Source: Hyphomonadaceae bacterium (GTDB taxonomy: Bacteria; Pseudomonadota; Alphaproteobacteria; Caulobacterales; Hyphomonadaceae). From it: 64,000 bases of DNA. This document shows positions 35,216 through 43,670 of the stretch, piece after piece. The stretch is taken from contig JANSWU010000001.1 of the NCBI GenBank assembly GCA_024743315.1, positions 558,001 through 622,000 on the forward strand, given 5' to 3'. The notes below the pieces were generated by a model, which made no database searches, was not told the DNA's origin, and worked only from the letters and a program-made list of their open reading frames with translations. How positions within the stretch are numbered: the first letter of the stretch is position 1; each line of letters opens with the position of its first letter. Position numbers and translations under genes: made by a program.

Positions 35216-35635
35216 ATGTTCAACGAATTCAAAGAGTTTGCCATGAAGGGCAATCTCGTCGACATGGCGGTCGGTTTCGTCATGGGCGGCGCGTTTGCAA
35301 CCGTGGTCACGGCCTTTATCCAAGGCGTCTTTTTGCCAGCTCTCAGCCCGGTCCTAGGCGGCTTGGATTTTGGCAGCTGGATGTATGAAATGGCACCAGC
35401 GGTTCTCGCCGAAGATGGCACTGTCGTCACTGAGGCCGTGACGATCAAGATTGGCGAGTTCATCTCTGCCGTCATCTCCTTCCTGATTGTCGCCTTTGTC
35501 ATGTTCCTGATCATTAAGGGCATGAACAATATGATGAAAAAGGCCGAGGAGGAGGCACCCGCGGAACCGCCAGCCCCGCCGCGTCAGGAAGTCCTGCTGG
35601 AGGAAATTCGCAATCTCCTCGCCAAACAGTCGTAA
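35216..35635 (+). CDS. mscL: Large-conductance mechanosensitive channel
   Basis: 139 residues from ATG 35216 (GAAAAGGGGA upstream). The start MFNEFKEFAMKGNLVDMAVGFVMGGAFATVV is TM1 with its pore-lining Gly/Ala pattern; TM2 (FISAVISFLIVAFVMFLII) and the C-terminal helical bundle (PAPPRQEVLLEEIRNLLAKQ) follow. The homopentamer releases solutes under osmotic down-shock. A terminator follows. Confidence 0.97.
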   Translation: MFNEFKEFAMKGNLVDMAVGFVMGGAFATVVTAFIQGVFLPALSPVLGGLDFGSWMYEMAPAVLAEDGTVVTEAVTIKIGEFISAVISFLIVAFVMFLIIKGMNNMMKKAEEEAPAEPPAPPRQEVLLEEIRNLLAKQS

Positions 35636-35690
35636 TTGATTAACAAAGCGACGATATATCCACCCTCAAGTAGAGTGTGTGGCGTGTTCA

Positions 35691-35715
35691 GGGGCGGCTT
35701 CCGGCTGCCCCTTTT
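35691..35715 (+). terminator. Rho-independent terminator of mscL
   Basis: 8-bp stem GGGGCGGC/GCTGCCCC (one G-U pair; 35691-35698 with 35704-35711), TTCCG loop, followed by TTTT. Confidence 0.85.
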
Positions 35716-35720
35716 CGTAT

Positions 35721-36203
35721 CTATCGTCTTCGCAAAAACACATACCATGCGCCGCCACCGCCATGCTTTGCATGCGCTGGGGCATAACCACTGATTAAGG
35801 CGCGCGCTTCCGGCATTTCCAACCAGTCAAGGAATGACCGGCGCAGAATGCCTTCCCCCGATTTGCCTTTGCCTGTGATCACGATCACGCATTTTGACCC
35901 CTTTGCCTTCTCGCGTGACAGGAAGCCGGGTAAGACTTTAAAGGCTGACTCCCTTGTATGCCCGTGCAGGTCAAAACTGGCTGAGATCGCCTGGCGTCCC
36001 CGCCGCACGCCGCGCTCATTCTGCCGGTTTTGCGGCACCGCGAACGGTTTCGCCTGGCTTGGGGCCGGCATCGTGAACGACGCCTCGTCGCGCTTCCTTG
36101 GACTGCCTGCGGGCGTGCCGCGTCGACCTGATAAGGGCGTGACATTGCGGGCCGCTGCCGACCAGGCACGTTTTTCTTTGTCGGTTAGATCGCGGCGGCT
36201 CAT
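35721..36203 (-). CDS. Smr domain protein
   Basis: 160 residues from ATG 36203. After a basic, Pro-rich N-terminus the Smr domain is clear: SFDLHGHTRESAFKVLPGFL, VIVITGKGKSGEGILRRSFLDWL and YAPAHAKHGGGGAWYVFLRR. Smr domains bind or nick nucleic acid and take part in ribosome quality control or recombination. The gene follows mltA by 10 bases on the same strand, the usual alphaproteobacterial arrangement. Confidence 0.9.
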   Translation of the reverse strand: MSRRDLTDKEKRAWSAAARNVTPLSGRRGTPAGSPRKRDEASFTMPAPSQAKPFAVPQNRQNERGVRRGRQAISASFDLHGHTRESAFKVLPGFLSREKAKGSKCVIVITGKGKSGEGILRRSFLDWLEMPEARALISGYAPAHAKHGGGGAWYVFLRRR

Positions 36204-36213
36204 GCACCGTGTT

Positions 36214-37440
36214 CTAGGGCGATAGAATGATCGGTCCAGCACTCTGCGCACGCACCGCGTTCTGCATGCGGATGCGCTCAGCCACCGCACGCGGCAATAA
36301 AACCCACAATCGCCCCGGCGCGTTGACCGTATCAGCCGCCGCGCCCGCACGCTCACCCGTGCCGAAATACAAATCGCCGCGGACCGGGCCTTTGATCGCC
36401 CCGCCGGTATCTTGTGAGACCAGCATACCGGACCAATCCCCGCCCAGCCCGGGCGCGCTTGTTTGAACAAACATGGGCACGCCGCCAGCATGATAATCAA
36501 GATCCACCGCGAGCGAACCGAGCGGCGTCAATGGCACCCCGAACGACCCTTTCGGGCCCAGCCGCGGGTCACCTTCGGATTCGATGTCAAAAAACACAAA
36601 GCGTGGATTAGCATTCATTGCCTGGCGCGCGCGGTCCGGCGAGGTGCGGTCCATCCAGGCGCGGATGCCGGTCATATTCGCCTCGCCGCGTTCAATCCAG
36701 CCGCGCGCCAGCAGCCAGTTTGCAGTTGATCGAAACGGCTGGCCATTATTGGCCGCATAGACTGCACGCAAGGTTCGCCCATCTGGTAGGATCAGCCGGC
36801 CAGAGCCCTGGATCTGCAAGAAGAAGACATCTGCAGGGTGTGCATAGGCCAGCGCTCGCACGCCTCGTTGCGTGATCTCGGCGCGGTCCGGATAAGGCCG
36901 GCGCGTTCCGTTGGGCAGCGTCTGATAAACTTTTCCGGAGGATGTGACGAGGTCGCTTGGCCGGCCTGGCACAGGCTCTGTGAAGGGCGGCTCTGGCTGC
37001 AATCGCGCTTCATAGGTCGGCTCGAAATAACCTGTGAACCGGGTATTGCCGGCCGGATCAACAATCTCAACCGGCGTGAACAAGGCCTGGAACACCGCGC
37101 GGGCACTGCCCTCATCTTCGATCACATCCAAAGCGGCGCAGGACGGGAGCCAGTCATCGACACGGCCGGCCCAGGCGGCCTTATCCGAGAGTAAGGCACC
37201 CGGAGCGCGTTTGGAGAACACATCGCAGCTTCGCCGCAGAGCCGCCAGGCCGGGGGCAAGCGATGAGCGGTCCCAACCCGGCAAGGTTTCAAACGCCACG
37301 GGTTTGGGCGCAATATTCAACTCCTCCGGAGTCAGCACCGGGGCTTGGGTGACCACAGGCTGCGGCGGCATGCGGTCAGAGCTCGAAACGCAGCCGGAGA
37401 GCGCCAACAGCGCGGCGCTAAGAAGGGCAATGATTCGCAT
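36214..37440 (-). CDS. mltA: Membrane-bound lytic murein transglycosylase A
   Basis: 408 residues. Lipoprotein signal with lipobox LALSGC (Cys 17). The MltA domain (FTGYFEPTYEARL, VFFLQIQGSGRL, YAANNGQPFRS) and the terminal 3D domain with its Asp triad (VSQDTGGAIKGPVRGDLYFGTG) are complete. It cleaves peptidoglycan to anhydromuropeptides from the inner face of the outer membrane. It heads a two-gene unit with the Smr gene. Confidence 0.95.
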   Translation of the reverse strand: MRIIALLSAALLALSGCVSSSDRMPPQPVVTQAPVLTPEELNIAPKPVAFETLPGWDRSSLAPGLAALRRSCDVFSKRAPGALLSDKAAWAGRVDDWLPSCAALDVIEDEGSARAVFQALFTPVEIVDPAGNTRFTGYFEPTYEARLQPEPPFTEPVPGRPSDLVTSSGKVYQTLPNGTRRPYPDRAEITQRGVRALAYAHPADVFFLQIQGSGRLILPDGRTLRAVYAANNGQPFRSTANWLLARGWIERGEANMTGIRAWMDRTSPDRARQAMNANPRFVFFDIESEGDPRLGPKGSFGVPLTPLGSLAVDLDYHAGGVPMFVQTSAPGLGGDWSGMLVSQDTGGAIKGPVRGDLYFGTGERAGAAADTVNAPGRLWVLLPRAVAERIRMQNAVRAQSAGPIILSP

Positions 37441-37503
37441 AAAGCGAGACTAGGCTGGTTCTAGCCGCGCGCTCAAGTTACGATTGTATGGTTTTGATGC
37501 GGC

Positions 37504-38118
37504 CTAATCAGCCGTATCGACATCATCGAGCAACCAGTTTGGGTCATTCGAGCTGGTCTGACGCATGTAAGTCCACAGCTCCGCCGCCTTGGTCGTGGTC
37601 TCGCCATCGCCGAGTTCAGATTCGTACAGGACTGTAACGCGCGCCATACCGTCTTCATCGAGTGATGCGTCGGTGATTTCTGCTTTGCGCAAACGCAAAA
37701 GCTGCATGCCTTCAGCACCGGTCTTCTCGCGCTCGGTGATTGCCGCGTCCCAGGCCTCATATACATCCGTGTCGAGAAGCGGCTTGAGCGCGTCGCGATC
37801 GCCGCGCGCGAAGGCCCCGACGATCATTTCATACGCCGAACGGGCTCCCTGCATGAACGTCCGTGGGTCGAAGCTGTTATCTGCATCATAAATCGCCTCC
37901 ATCCCTGCCGCTGCAGGTCCCGTGAAAGACGGGCGCAGCTCGACCACATCGCCGCCGCTCGGTGCACGGGAGGATGGCGTCGGGTTCGGGGCCGGCGACG
38001 GCATGCGGTTACGGCCTTCAGGCGGCCCCTCATCCTGGCCGAGCGTGACAAATAATCGCCAGCCAACAAACAAGGCGATTGCCGCCAAAACTAGAAATTC
38101 AATCATCGAAGAGGACAT
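37504..38118 (-). CDS. Tim44-like domain protein (TimA)
   Basis: 204 residues. A single N-terminal membrane helix (IEFLVLAAIALFVGWRLF), a Pro/Ser linker, then the Tim44-like domain (DPRTFMQGARSAYEMIVGAFARGDRDALKPLLDTDVYEAW ... AAELWTYMR). This is the alphaproteobacterial inner-membrane relative of mitochondrial Tim44. It is divergent from secB, as in Caulobacter and rickettsiae. The role in protein export or membrane organisation is inferred. Confidence 0.92.
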   Translation of the reverse strand: MSSSMIEFLVLAAIALFVGWRLFVTLGQDEGPPEGRNRMPSPAPNPTPSSRAPSGGDVVELRPSFTGPAAAGMEAIYDADNSFDPRTFMQGARSAYEMIVGAFARGDRDALKPLLDTDVYEAWDAAITEREKTGAEGMQLLRLRKAEITDASLDEDGMARVTVLYESELGDGETTTKAAELWTYMRQTSSNDPNWLLDDVDTAD

Positions 38119-38243
38119 TATATGCTCTTTTAACAGGGTTCCTGCCTCTCATATAGGTGCTTTCGCGGAAGTGCCACCCACCGTTGCGCCACTTTGTGGC
38201 ACATGTTACGCGCCAGTAATCCTAAGCGTTAGAGTGAATTTCA

Positions 38244-38759
38244 ATGACTGATACACCAGACATGGCGACACCGCCTCAAGGCAATGCTCAACAGCCCGGC
38301 CCGGCAATCCGGGTATTGAGCCAATATATCAAGGATCTTTCCTTCGAAAATCCGGGGGCGACGGTTCAAGATCAGCCCAATATTGAGCTCGGCATTGATG
38401 TCGGCGCGACACCCAAACAGGGCGATGAAGGCGTCTTTGAAGTCACCCTGAAATTGAAGGCCCGCGCGGGCACTCCGGACACGGCATTATTCCTGCTCGA
38501 GATGGATTATGCTGGCCAATTCCAACTGCAGGGCTTTTCCGCCGCTGATATGGAACCGATCCTTTTGATTGAATGCCCGCGAATCCTATTCCCGTTTGCG
38601 CGCCGGATTATCGCCGATGTTTCATCTGAAGGCGGGTTCCCACCATTGCGGATTGATCCGGTGGATTTCGGTCAGCTTTACGCAACGCAAAAACAGCGCG
38701 CCGCGGCCGCCGCTCAGGAACAAGCGGCAGCTTCAACCCCGGCTGAGCCTCAGGCGTAG
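38244..38759 (+). CDS. secB: Protein-export chaperone SecB
   Basis: 171 residues. Core: RVLSQYIKDLSFENPGA, VTLKLKARAGTPDTALFLLEMDYAGQFQLQGF, LIECPRILFPFARRIIADVSSEGGFPPLRIDPVDFGQLY, all standard SecB. It keeps preproteins unfolded and hands them to SecA. An Ala/Gln-rich tail (ERAAAAAQEQAA-like) closes the protein. It ends in a 10-base overlap with the convergent dnaQ stop. Confidence 0.97.
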   Translation: MTDTPDMATPPQGNAQQPGPAIRVLSQYIKDLSFENPGATVQDQPNIELGIDVGATPKQGDEGVFEVTLKLKARAGTPDTALFLLEMDYAGQFQLQGFSAADMEPILLIECPRILFPFARRIIADVSSEGGFPPLRIDPVDFGQLYATQKQRAAAAAQEQAAASTPAEPQA

Positions 38760-39448
38760 CGCTTCCAGATCGCGTCTTCGCCGAGCGTTTCAATAAACTC
38801 GGCGTGGATCGCGGCTTCATCCTGATCAACACTGACGACCCGTGGTTCGGGGCGCTGCTGCGCAGGCGCGCGGTGACCAGCCAAGGCTTCGCTTTGGCCG
38901 CCAAAGTCAAAGCGATGCGCCCGACCGCCCAGCAATTCCAAATAGACCTCGGCGAGCAATTGGCTGTCGAGCAGCGCACCGTGATAGGTGCGCGCTTCGG
39001 CATTCACCTCGAACCGTTTGCACAAGGCATCCAGGCTGGCAGGCGCGCCCGGGAACTTCTTACGGGCGATCGCCACTGTGTCGACCCAACGCGGTTCGGG
39101 GATCGGCGCCTTGCCGCATCGCGCAAGCTCCATGTTCAGAAAGCCGCGGTCAAACTTCGCATTATGGGCGACCAGGATGGCATCACCAACAAAGTCGAGG
39201 AACGCATCGACAATGGATGGATCTTCAAACGGCGGGCGGTCGACCAGATCGGCATCCGTAATCCCCGTGATACGAATCGTCGCCTCTGAAACAGCCCGGC
39301 CAGGATTGATATAAGTCTGAAACGTTTTGCCGGTCGGCACATGATTTATCAGTTCGACCGCCCCCAATTCGATGATGCGATCATCCTTGTCCCACTCGAG
39401 CCCTGTGGTCTCAGTATCGAACGCAATCTCACGAATACTTTCAGTCAT
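38750..39448 (-). CDS. dnaQ: DNA polymerase III epsilon subunit
   Basis: 232 residues. DEDDh exonuclease motifs: FDTETTGLEW, VAHNAKFDRGFLNMEL and HGALLDSQLLAEVYLEL (catalytic His and Asp). The 3'-5' exonuclease proofreads replication. Its place beside coaE near the origin is conserved. It overlaps the coaE 3' end by 8 bases. Confidence 0.97.
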   Translation of the reverse strand: MTESIREIAFDTETTGLEWDKDDRIIELGAVELINHVPTGKTFQTYINPGRAVSEATIRITGITDADLVDRPPFEDPSIVDAFLDFVGDAILVAHNAKFDRGFLNMELARCGKAPIPEPRWVDTVAIARKKFPGAPASLDALCKRFEVNAEARTYHGALLDSQLLAEVYLELLGGRAHRFDFGGQSEALAGHRAPAQQRPEPRVVSVDQDEAAIHAEFIETLGEDAIWKRYA

Positions 39449-40052
39449 CTACTGGCTCCATGGCGAGCGAATTCATCAGGTCGATAATGGAGTGAACGTG
39501 TGCGCGCGCAAAGTCAAAACCAAAAGCCGAACTGATGACGAAATCTGCCCGCGCGCGTTTATCTGCGTCGGACATCTGTTTGGCTTTGATCTGTTCGAAC
39601 TCTGCTTCGCTCATTTCACCGCGGGCCAATACACGGGCTTTCTGAATGTCGGCCGGGGCGGACACCACGGCGACATAATCACATCGCGCATCACCCCCTG
39701 TCTCATAGAGGAGAGGAATGTCCAGAACGGCAAAATGTGACTCTGATTCAAGAGCTTCCTGACGAAACCTCATCTGGCTCAAGCCGACCAACGGGTGCAC
39801 GATCGCTTCAAGATCTTTCATGGCGTCAGGATTATTAACCACTTTTGCCCGAAGCGCTGCGCGATCAACGGCACCTTCTTTGACAATATCGCCAAACCGT
39901 TCGGACAAAGGTCCGACGGCTGCCCCTCCTTTTTGGTAAAGTTCATGCACAGCCGCATCAGCATCATATACCGGTACGCCCGCCTCTCGAAACATATTTG
40001 CGGTGGCGGTTTTCCCCATACCGATCGAACCGGTCAGTCCGAGTATGATCAT
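39441..40052 (-). CDS. coaE: Dephospho-CoA kinase
   Basis: 203 residues from ATG 40052. P-loop GLTGSIGMGKTATANMF, DADAAVHELYQKGG, and LDIPLLYETGGDARCDYVAVV identify CoaE. It performs the last step of CoA synthesis. The ATG overlaps the aroE stop (ATGA, 40049-40052); a further in-frame start at 40079 would lie inside aroE and is not needed. Confidence 0.96.
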   Translation of the reverse strand: MIILGLTGSIGMGKTATANMFREAGVPVYDADAAVHELYQKGGAAVGPLSERFGDIVKEGAVDRAALRAKVVNNPDAMKDLEAIVHPLVGLSQMRFRQEALESESHFAVLDIPLLYETGGDARCDYVAVVSAPADIQKARVLARGEMSEAEFEQIKAKQMSDADKRARADFVISSAFGFDFARAHVHSIIDLMNSLAMEPVDD

Positions 40053-40861
40053 GACACAGCCTCCAAGGCGCTTTGGCACCGACGCATCCCAGATCTAATG
40101 TCTGGCATCTCGCCGAACCAGATCTGAAAACTGAAAGCGGCTTGTGCCACCAACATCGAGAGACCGTCCATTGTGCGCCAGCCCCGCTCTTGGGCATGCA
40201 GCAATTGCGGCGCTGAGATCTTGCCATAAGATATATCGAAGAAGAGCCGATCTGCACCCGATGGCAAAGACAGGATGTGGCCATCATGTCCCATACTGGT
40301 CGTATTGATCACGATCGCTGCGGAATCGATATACTCTTTATAGTGATCTATTGATCCGTACTCAGACTGAACGCCACCGAATTCTTGCGCCAATGCTTGC
40401 GCGCGCGCGACGGTTCGATTGAGGATCTTTACCCGGTGTTTGGTCTTCGAAAGCGCATAAATCAAGGCCCGCGCAGATCCCCCAGCCCCTAAGACGACAA
40501 TTTCGTCTGTATGCGGATCTGTCGAACCTAATGCTGTTAGAAACCCAGGCGCGTCGGTATTGTCCGCCCGCCATTTATCAGCACCTAAATAAGTCAGCGT
40601 GTTCGCGGCGCCAATTTTACGTGCCGCTTCACTGACTTCACTCGCCGCCGCCAAGGCCGCCTGCTTGTGGGGCAGCGTGACGTTTAGCCCAAGAACGTTT
40701 CGAGATGACAGGGTTTTCAGCGCGGGATCGAATTCCCCGGCTCGGACATGCAGGGCTTCATAGGTCGCATCATAGCCGAGATCACGTAGCCAGCCATTAT
40801 GGATCAAGGGAGAAAGGGAATGCGCGATCGGATCGCCAATCACGCCGAGCAGCTTGGTCAT
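40049..40861 (-). CDS. aroE: Shikimate dehydrogenase
   Basis: 270 residues. Substrate domain GVIGDPIAHSLSPLIHNGWL, catalytic Lys/Asp in NVTLPHKQAALA and NTDAPGFLTAL, NADP fold VVLGAGGSARALIYAL and the NTTSMGHDG loop. It reduces 3-dehydroshikimate in aromatic amino-acid synthesis. It overlaps maf upstream and coaE downstream as ATGA, so maf-aroE-coaE are tightly coupled. Confidence 0.97.
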   Translation of the reverse strand: MTKLLGVIGDPIAHSLSPLIHNGWLRDLGYDATYEALHVRAGEFDPALKTLSSRNVLGLNVTLPHKQAALAAASEVSEAARKIGAANTLTYLGADKWRADNTDAPGFLTALGSTDPHTDEIVVLGAGGSARALIYALSKTKHRVKILNRTVARAQALAQEFGGVQSEYGSIDHYKEYIDSAAIVINTTSMGHDGHILSLPSGADRLFFDISYGKISAPQLLHAQERGWRTMDGLSMLVAQAAFSFQIWFGEMPDIRSGMRRCQSALEAVS

Positions 40862-41454
40862 TGCTCCAAGATCCCCCTCGTCCGCAAATAGTCCAGCAAG
40901 GGTAATAAAGGCAGTCCCAGGATCGAAAAATAATCGCCCTCAATGCGCGAGAAAAGTTGCGCCCCGAGCTTTTCCAATTGATAGGCACCGACCGTGCTCA
41001 GCAGGGCTTCGCCACAGGTTTCGATATAACGCCCGATAAACGCCTCGCTCAGCGGACGCACGGTCAATTTCGGGCGCGCCAGATAGCGCCAGACGGGCTC
41101 GCCATTTTCGGCAATCAGGATCGCGGTCTCAAGCGTGTGGGATTTCCCGGAGAGCCGACGCAAATGGTTGGCCGCGTCATCAAGATTGGCCGGTTTGTCG
41201 AAGGCCGCGCCGTCCAGATTGAGCATTTGGTCGCCACCAATCACAAGACCAGGCTCGGCGCGGGACACTTTGATCGCCTTCAATTCTGCCAGCTGCATCG
41301 CTTGGTCGCGAACGCTCACGCCCTGCGCTCGCATGGCCTGCTTGGCTGTGTCTTCATCGACATTCGGTTTAATCGACCGGGCTTCGACTCCCGCCCCAGA
41401 CAAAAGAGCACGGCGGCTGGCGCTGCCGGACGCTAACACAATCCCACTCATCAA
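40858..41454 (-). CDS. maf: Maf-like nucleotide pyrophosphatase
   Basis: 198 residues. The ASGSASRRALLSGAG start, the IGGDQMLNLDG block, and LRRLSGKSHTLETA and VGAYQLEKLGAQLFSRIEGDYFSILGLPLLPLL are the Maf/HAM1 signature. It removes pyrophosphate from non-canonical nucleotides (dTTP/UTP type). It overlaps both ppsR (41451-41454) and aroE. Confidence 0.94.
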   Translation of the reverse strand: MMSGIVLASGSASRRALLSGAGVEARSIKPNVDEDTAKQAMRAQGVSVRDQAMQLAELKAIKVSRAEPGLVIGGDQMLNLDGAAFDKPANLDDAANHLRRLSGKSHTLETAILIAENGEPVWRYLARPKLTVRPLSEAFIGRYIETCGEALLSTVGAYQLEKLGAQLFSRIEGDYFSILGLPLLPLLDYLRTRGILEQ

Positions 41455-42275
41455 ACGAAGCCTCGGCGTTCATTTAACTTATTGAGGATGGCGGCGGCGG
41501 TTTCTTCGACGCTGCGCCGCGACACATCAATCACCGGCCATTTATTGCGCTGGAACAGGCGGCTGGCCTCGGTCACTTCGGCGCGAACTGCTTCCTCATC
41601 GACATAGTCGGTTTTGGAAACCTCATTCAGCGAGCGAAGCCTCTGATTGCGAATCTGCAGCAGGCGCTCGACCCCGATTTTAAGCCCGACCACCATCGGC
41701 ACCTCCAGCTCCTCGACCAAGCTTGGCAGCGGAATACCAGGTACCAAGGGAATATTGCCGGCCTTAACCCCGCGATTTGCCAGATAGACGCACGTCGGCG
41801 TTTTCGAGGTCCGGCTCACCCCAAGCAAAACAACATCGGCATCGACCAGCCCGGTGACATTCTGGCCATCATCATGATTGAGAGCGAAATCAATCGCCGA
41901 AATGCGCCGGAAATAATCTTCGTTGAGAGCGTGTTGGCCGGCAATGCGTTCACTCGCCGCAATCCCCAAATGCCGCGACAACATATGGATGGATGGGTCG
42001 AGCACTGGCAGGGTCTGGATCCCACGCTGCCGGCAAAACTGCTCCAGCTTACGACGCAGGTTCTCATCCGAGATTGTATACCAGACGACCCCGGGCGCCG
42101 CCTCGATCTCCGCCATCACGCGATCAAGCTGGCGTTCGGAACGGACCAAATAATAATTGTGTTCCAAGGGGATGGTGCGATCGAATTGCGCCGCCGCTGC
42201 CCGCATCACCGCGTTCAGCGTCTCGCCCGTCGAGTCCGAAACCAGGTGGACATTAAAATAGATTGCAAGCCGCAT
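41451..42275 (-). CDS. ppsR: Pyruvate, phosphate dikinase regulatory protein (DUF299 kinase/phosphorylase)
   Basis: 274 residues from ATG 42275 (MRLAIYFNVHLVSDSTGET). P-loop-like GVSRTSKTPTCVYLANRG and the DUF299 blocks NHDDGQ and IGVERLLQIRNQRL are clear. This bifunctional enzyme phosphorylates and dephosphorylates PPDK or PEP synthase. It is the first gene left of the origin, as in Caulobacter. An upstream in-frame start (42329) is less likely. Confidence 0.93.
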   Translation of the reverse strand: MRLAIYFNVHLVSDSTGETLNAVMRAAAAQFDRTIPLEHNYYLVRSERQLDRVMAEIEAAPGVVWYTISDENLRRKLEQFCRQRGIQTLPVLDPSIHMLSRHLGIAASERIAGQHALNEDYFRRISAIDFALNHDDGQNVTGLVDADVVLLGVSRTSKTPTCVYLANRGVKAGNIPLVPGIPLPSLVEELEVPMVVGLKIGVERLLQIRNQRLRSLNEVSKTDYVDEEAVRAEVTEASRLFQRNKWPVIDVSRRSVEETAAAILNKLNERRGFV

Positions 42276-42333
42276 ATTCGTCCTGACACGTTTTAAAAAG
42301 TCTCTGCCGGAGCGATACGAATTCGACAAGCCC

Positions 42334-42353
42334 TGTGGATGTGTTGTGGAAAT
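42334..42353. promoter_or_regulatory. Pair of DnaA-box-like sequences in the origin
   Basis: TGTGGATGT (42334-42342) and TGTGGAAAT (42345-42353) resemble the reverse DnaA box TGTGGATAA with one or two mismatches each and stand in tandem 11 bases apart. A third weak site TTTTCCACG is at 42557-42565 in the opposite orientation. Confidence 0.5.
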
Positions 42354-42367
42354 GTCATTTAAGCCTC

Positions 42368-42407
42368 GAATCCGACTCTGAATCGCACAATTGGACGAAT
42401 CTGACTC
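42368..42407. promoter_or_regulatory. Cluster of five CcrM (GANTC) methylation sites
   Basis: GAATC 42368, GACTC 42374, GAATC 42380, GAATC 42397 and GACTC 42403, five sites in 40 bp; a sixth (GACTC) is at 42567. Random expectation is about one per 256 bases. Adenine methylation at GANTC by CcrM marks replicated DNA in Caulobacter relatives. Confidence 0.8.
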
Positions 42408-42450
42408 CCCCTGTTGTTAGCCTGTTCCAAACATCCGTTCTGACCCGAAA

Positions 42451-42465
42451 TTAACTCAAAATTTA
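42451..42465. promoter_or_regulatory. Degenerate second CtrA-like site
   Basis: TTAACTCAAAATTTA, a TTAA-N7-TTTA arrangement with one mismatch in the second half-site, 31 bases from the perfect CtrA box. May be a lower-affinity site. Confidence 0.45.
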
Positions 42466-42481
42466 CCCTTTTTTCAGATGG

Positions 42482-42496
42482 TTAATGAAGTCTTAA
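42482..42496. promoter_or_regulatory. Perfect CtrA binding box in the origin
   Basis: TTAATGAAGTCTTAA is exactly TTAA-N7-TTAA, the CtrA consensus, 131 bases before the hemE start. In Caulobacter, CtrA bound at such sites blocks replication initiation in swarmer cells. Confidence 0.82.
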
Positions 42497-42626
42497 TCGT
42501 GCGCCGAATTGGGGAATGCCTGTGCATTTCAGTGGGACAATTACACCCAAATGAGATTTTCCACGAGACTCACCGCTTAATAATGATAAGGCCTTTCAGG
42601 TAATTTTTTGGGTTGGTGATTTTTCT

Positions 42627-43667
42627 ATGGTTGAGCGCAGTGCATCACGGTTTCTTCAGGTTCTTAGCGGAAAGCCGAGTTCCCCAGTTCCCCTCTGGAT
42701 GATGCGACAAGCCGGACGGCATTTGCCGGAATATCTGGAGCTCCGATCCCAGGCAAAGAACTTTCTCGACTTTTGTTATTCTCCTTCCATGGCGACAGAG
42801 GCGACGCTTCAACCGATCCGGCGCTATGATATGGATGCCGCGATCCTGTTCGCCGACATTCTGCTCGTCCTGGATGCCATGGGTCTAGATGTACGGTTCG
42901 AAAAAGGTGTGGGTCCAATTGTCGAAACCGTGGAAACCGAGGCCGACCTCACCCGCACATCGGCCGAGACGTCGGTTCAACGCCTGTCGCCGGTCTATGA
43001 AACCGTAGAACGCGTGCGCGCTGGATTAGCAGATGACAAAGCTCTGATCGGATTTTGCGGGGCGCCTTGGACGGTCGCCCTTTACGCTATTGAGGGCCGC
43101 GGCGGCACAGATAAAAGCTCGGCGCGTGGCTGGGCCTATTCTAAACCGGACCTGTTAGAGAAACTCCTCGCTCGCCTGGTCGAGATCTCAGCCCATTATC
43201 TCGCCGCGCAGGTCAAAGCTGGCGCTGATGCTTTGATGATCTTTGAATCGTGGGCAGAAGGCTTGCCGTCAGACCTGTTCCAGACGCTCGTCGTCGAGCC
43301 GAATGCAGCTCTGGTCAATCGCTTGCGCGAACTTGGCGTGACGGTGCCGATCATTGGATTCCCGCGCGGCGCTGGAACCATGATCGGATCTTATGCGGGC
43401 CAGGTGCCAATCAATGGCATAGGCTTGGACACAGCCATCGACCCTGCGCATGTGGTCAAAGCGGTTCCAGAAACGATCGCGGTTCAGGGCCATTTGGATC
43501 CGGTCCTATTAATCGCGGGTGGCGAAGCTATGGATCGCCGAGTGCGCGAAATCCTGGGCGCCTATAAAGGCCGACCCCACATCTTCAATCTTGGCCATGG
43601 GGTTCGTCCGGAGACCCCGATCCCTCACGTTGAGCGTGTGGTCCAATTGGTGCGGGAGCACAGCTAA
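42627..43667 (+). CDS. hemE: Uroporphyrinogen decarboxylase
   Basis: 346 residues. PLWMMRQAGRHLPEYLELR, the YDMDAAILFADILLVLDAMGLDVRF block, GFCGAPWTVALYAIEG, FESWAEGLPSDLF and IFNLGHGVRPETP are the UroD core, with the catalytic Asp in ILFADI. It makes coproporphyrinogen III in heme synthesis. It is the first gene on the right of the origin. No good Shine-Dalgarno is visible before ATG 42627 (TGATTTTTCTATG), as in some Caulobacter genes. Confidence 0.98.
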   Translation: MVERSASRFLQVLSGKPSSPVPLWMMRQAGRHLPEYLELRSQAKNFLDFCYSPSMATEATLQPIRRYDMDAAILFADILLVLDAMGLDVRFEKGVGPIVETVETEADLTRTSAETSVQRLSPVYETVERVRAGLADDKALIGFCGAPWTVALYAIEGRGGTDKSSARGWAYSKPDLLEKLLARLVEISAHYLAAQVKAGADALMIFESWAEGLPSDLFQTLVVEPNAALVNRLRELGVTVPIIGFPRGAGTMIGSYAGQVPINGIGLDTAIDPAHVVKAVPETIAVQGHLDPVLLIAGGEAMDRRVREILGAYKGRPHIFNLGHGVRPETPIPHVERVVQLVREHS

Positions 43668-43670
43668 GCG

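Larger units (their letters stand above)
42276..42626. other. Putative chromosomal replication origin (oriC)
   Basis: A 351-base gene-free stretch between ppsR and hemE, the position of the Caulobacter origin. It contains a perfect CtrA box, six GANTC (CcrM) sites, three DnaA-box-like 9-mers and an AT-rich block (about 42441-42500) that could unwind. Genes run away from it on both sides, and parS sites lie within 6.5 kb. The origin call combines sequence content and conserved position; it is not proven. Confidence 0.8.
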
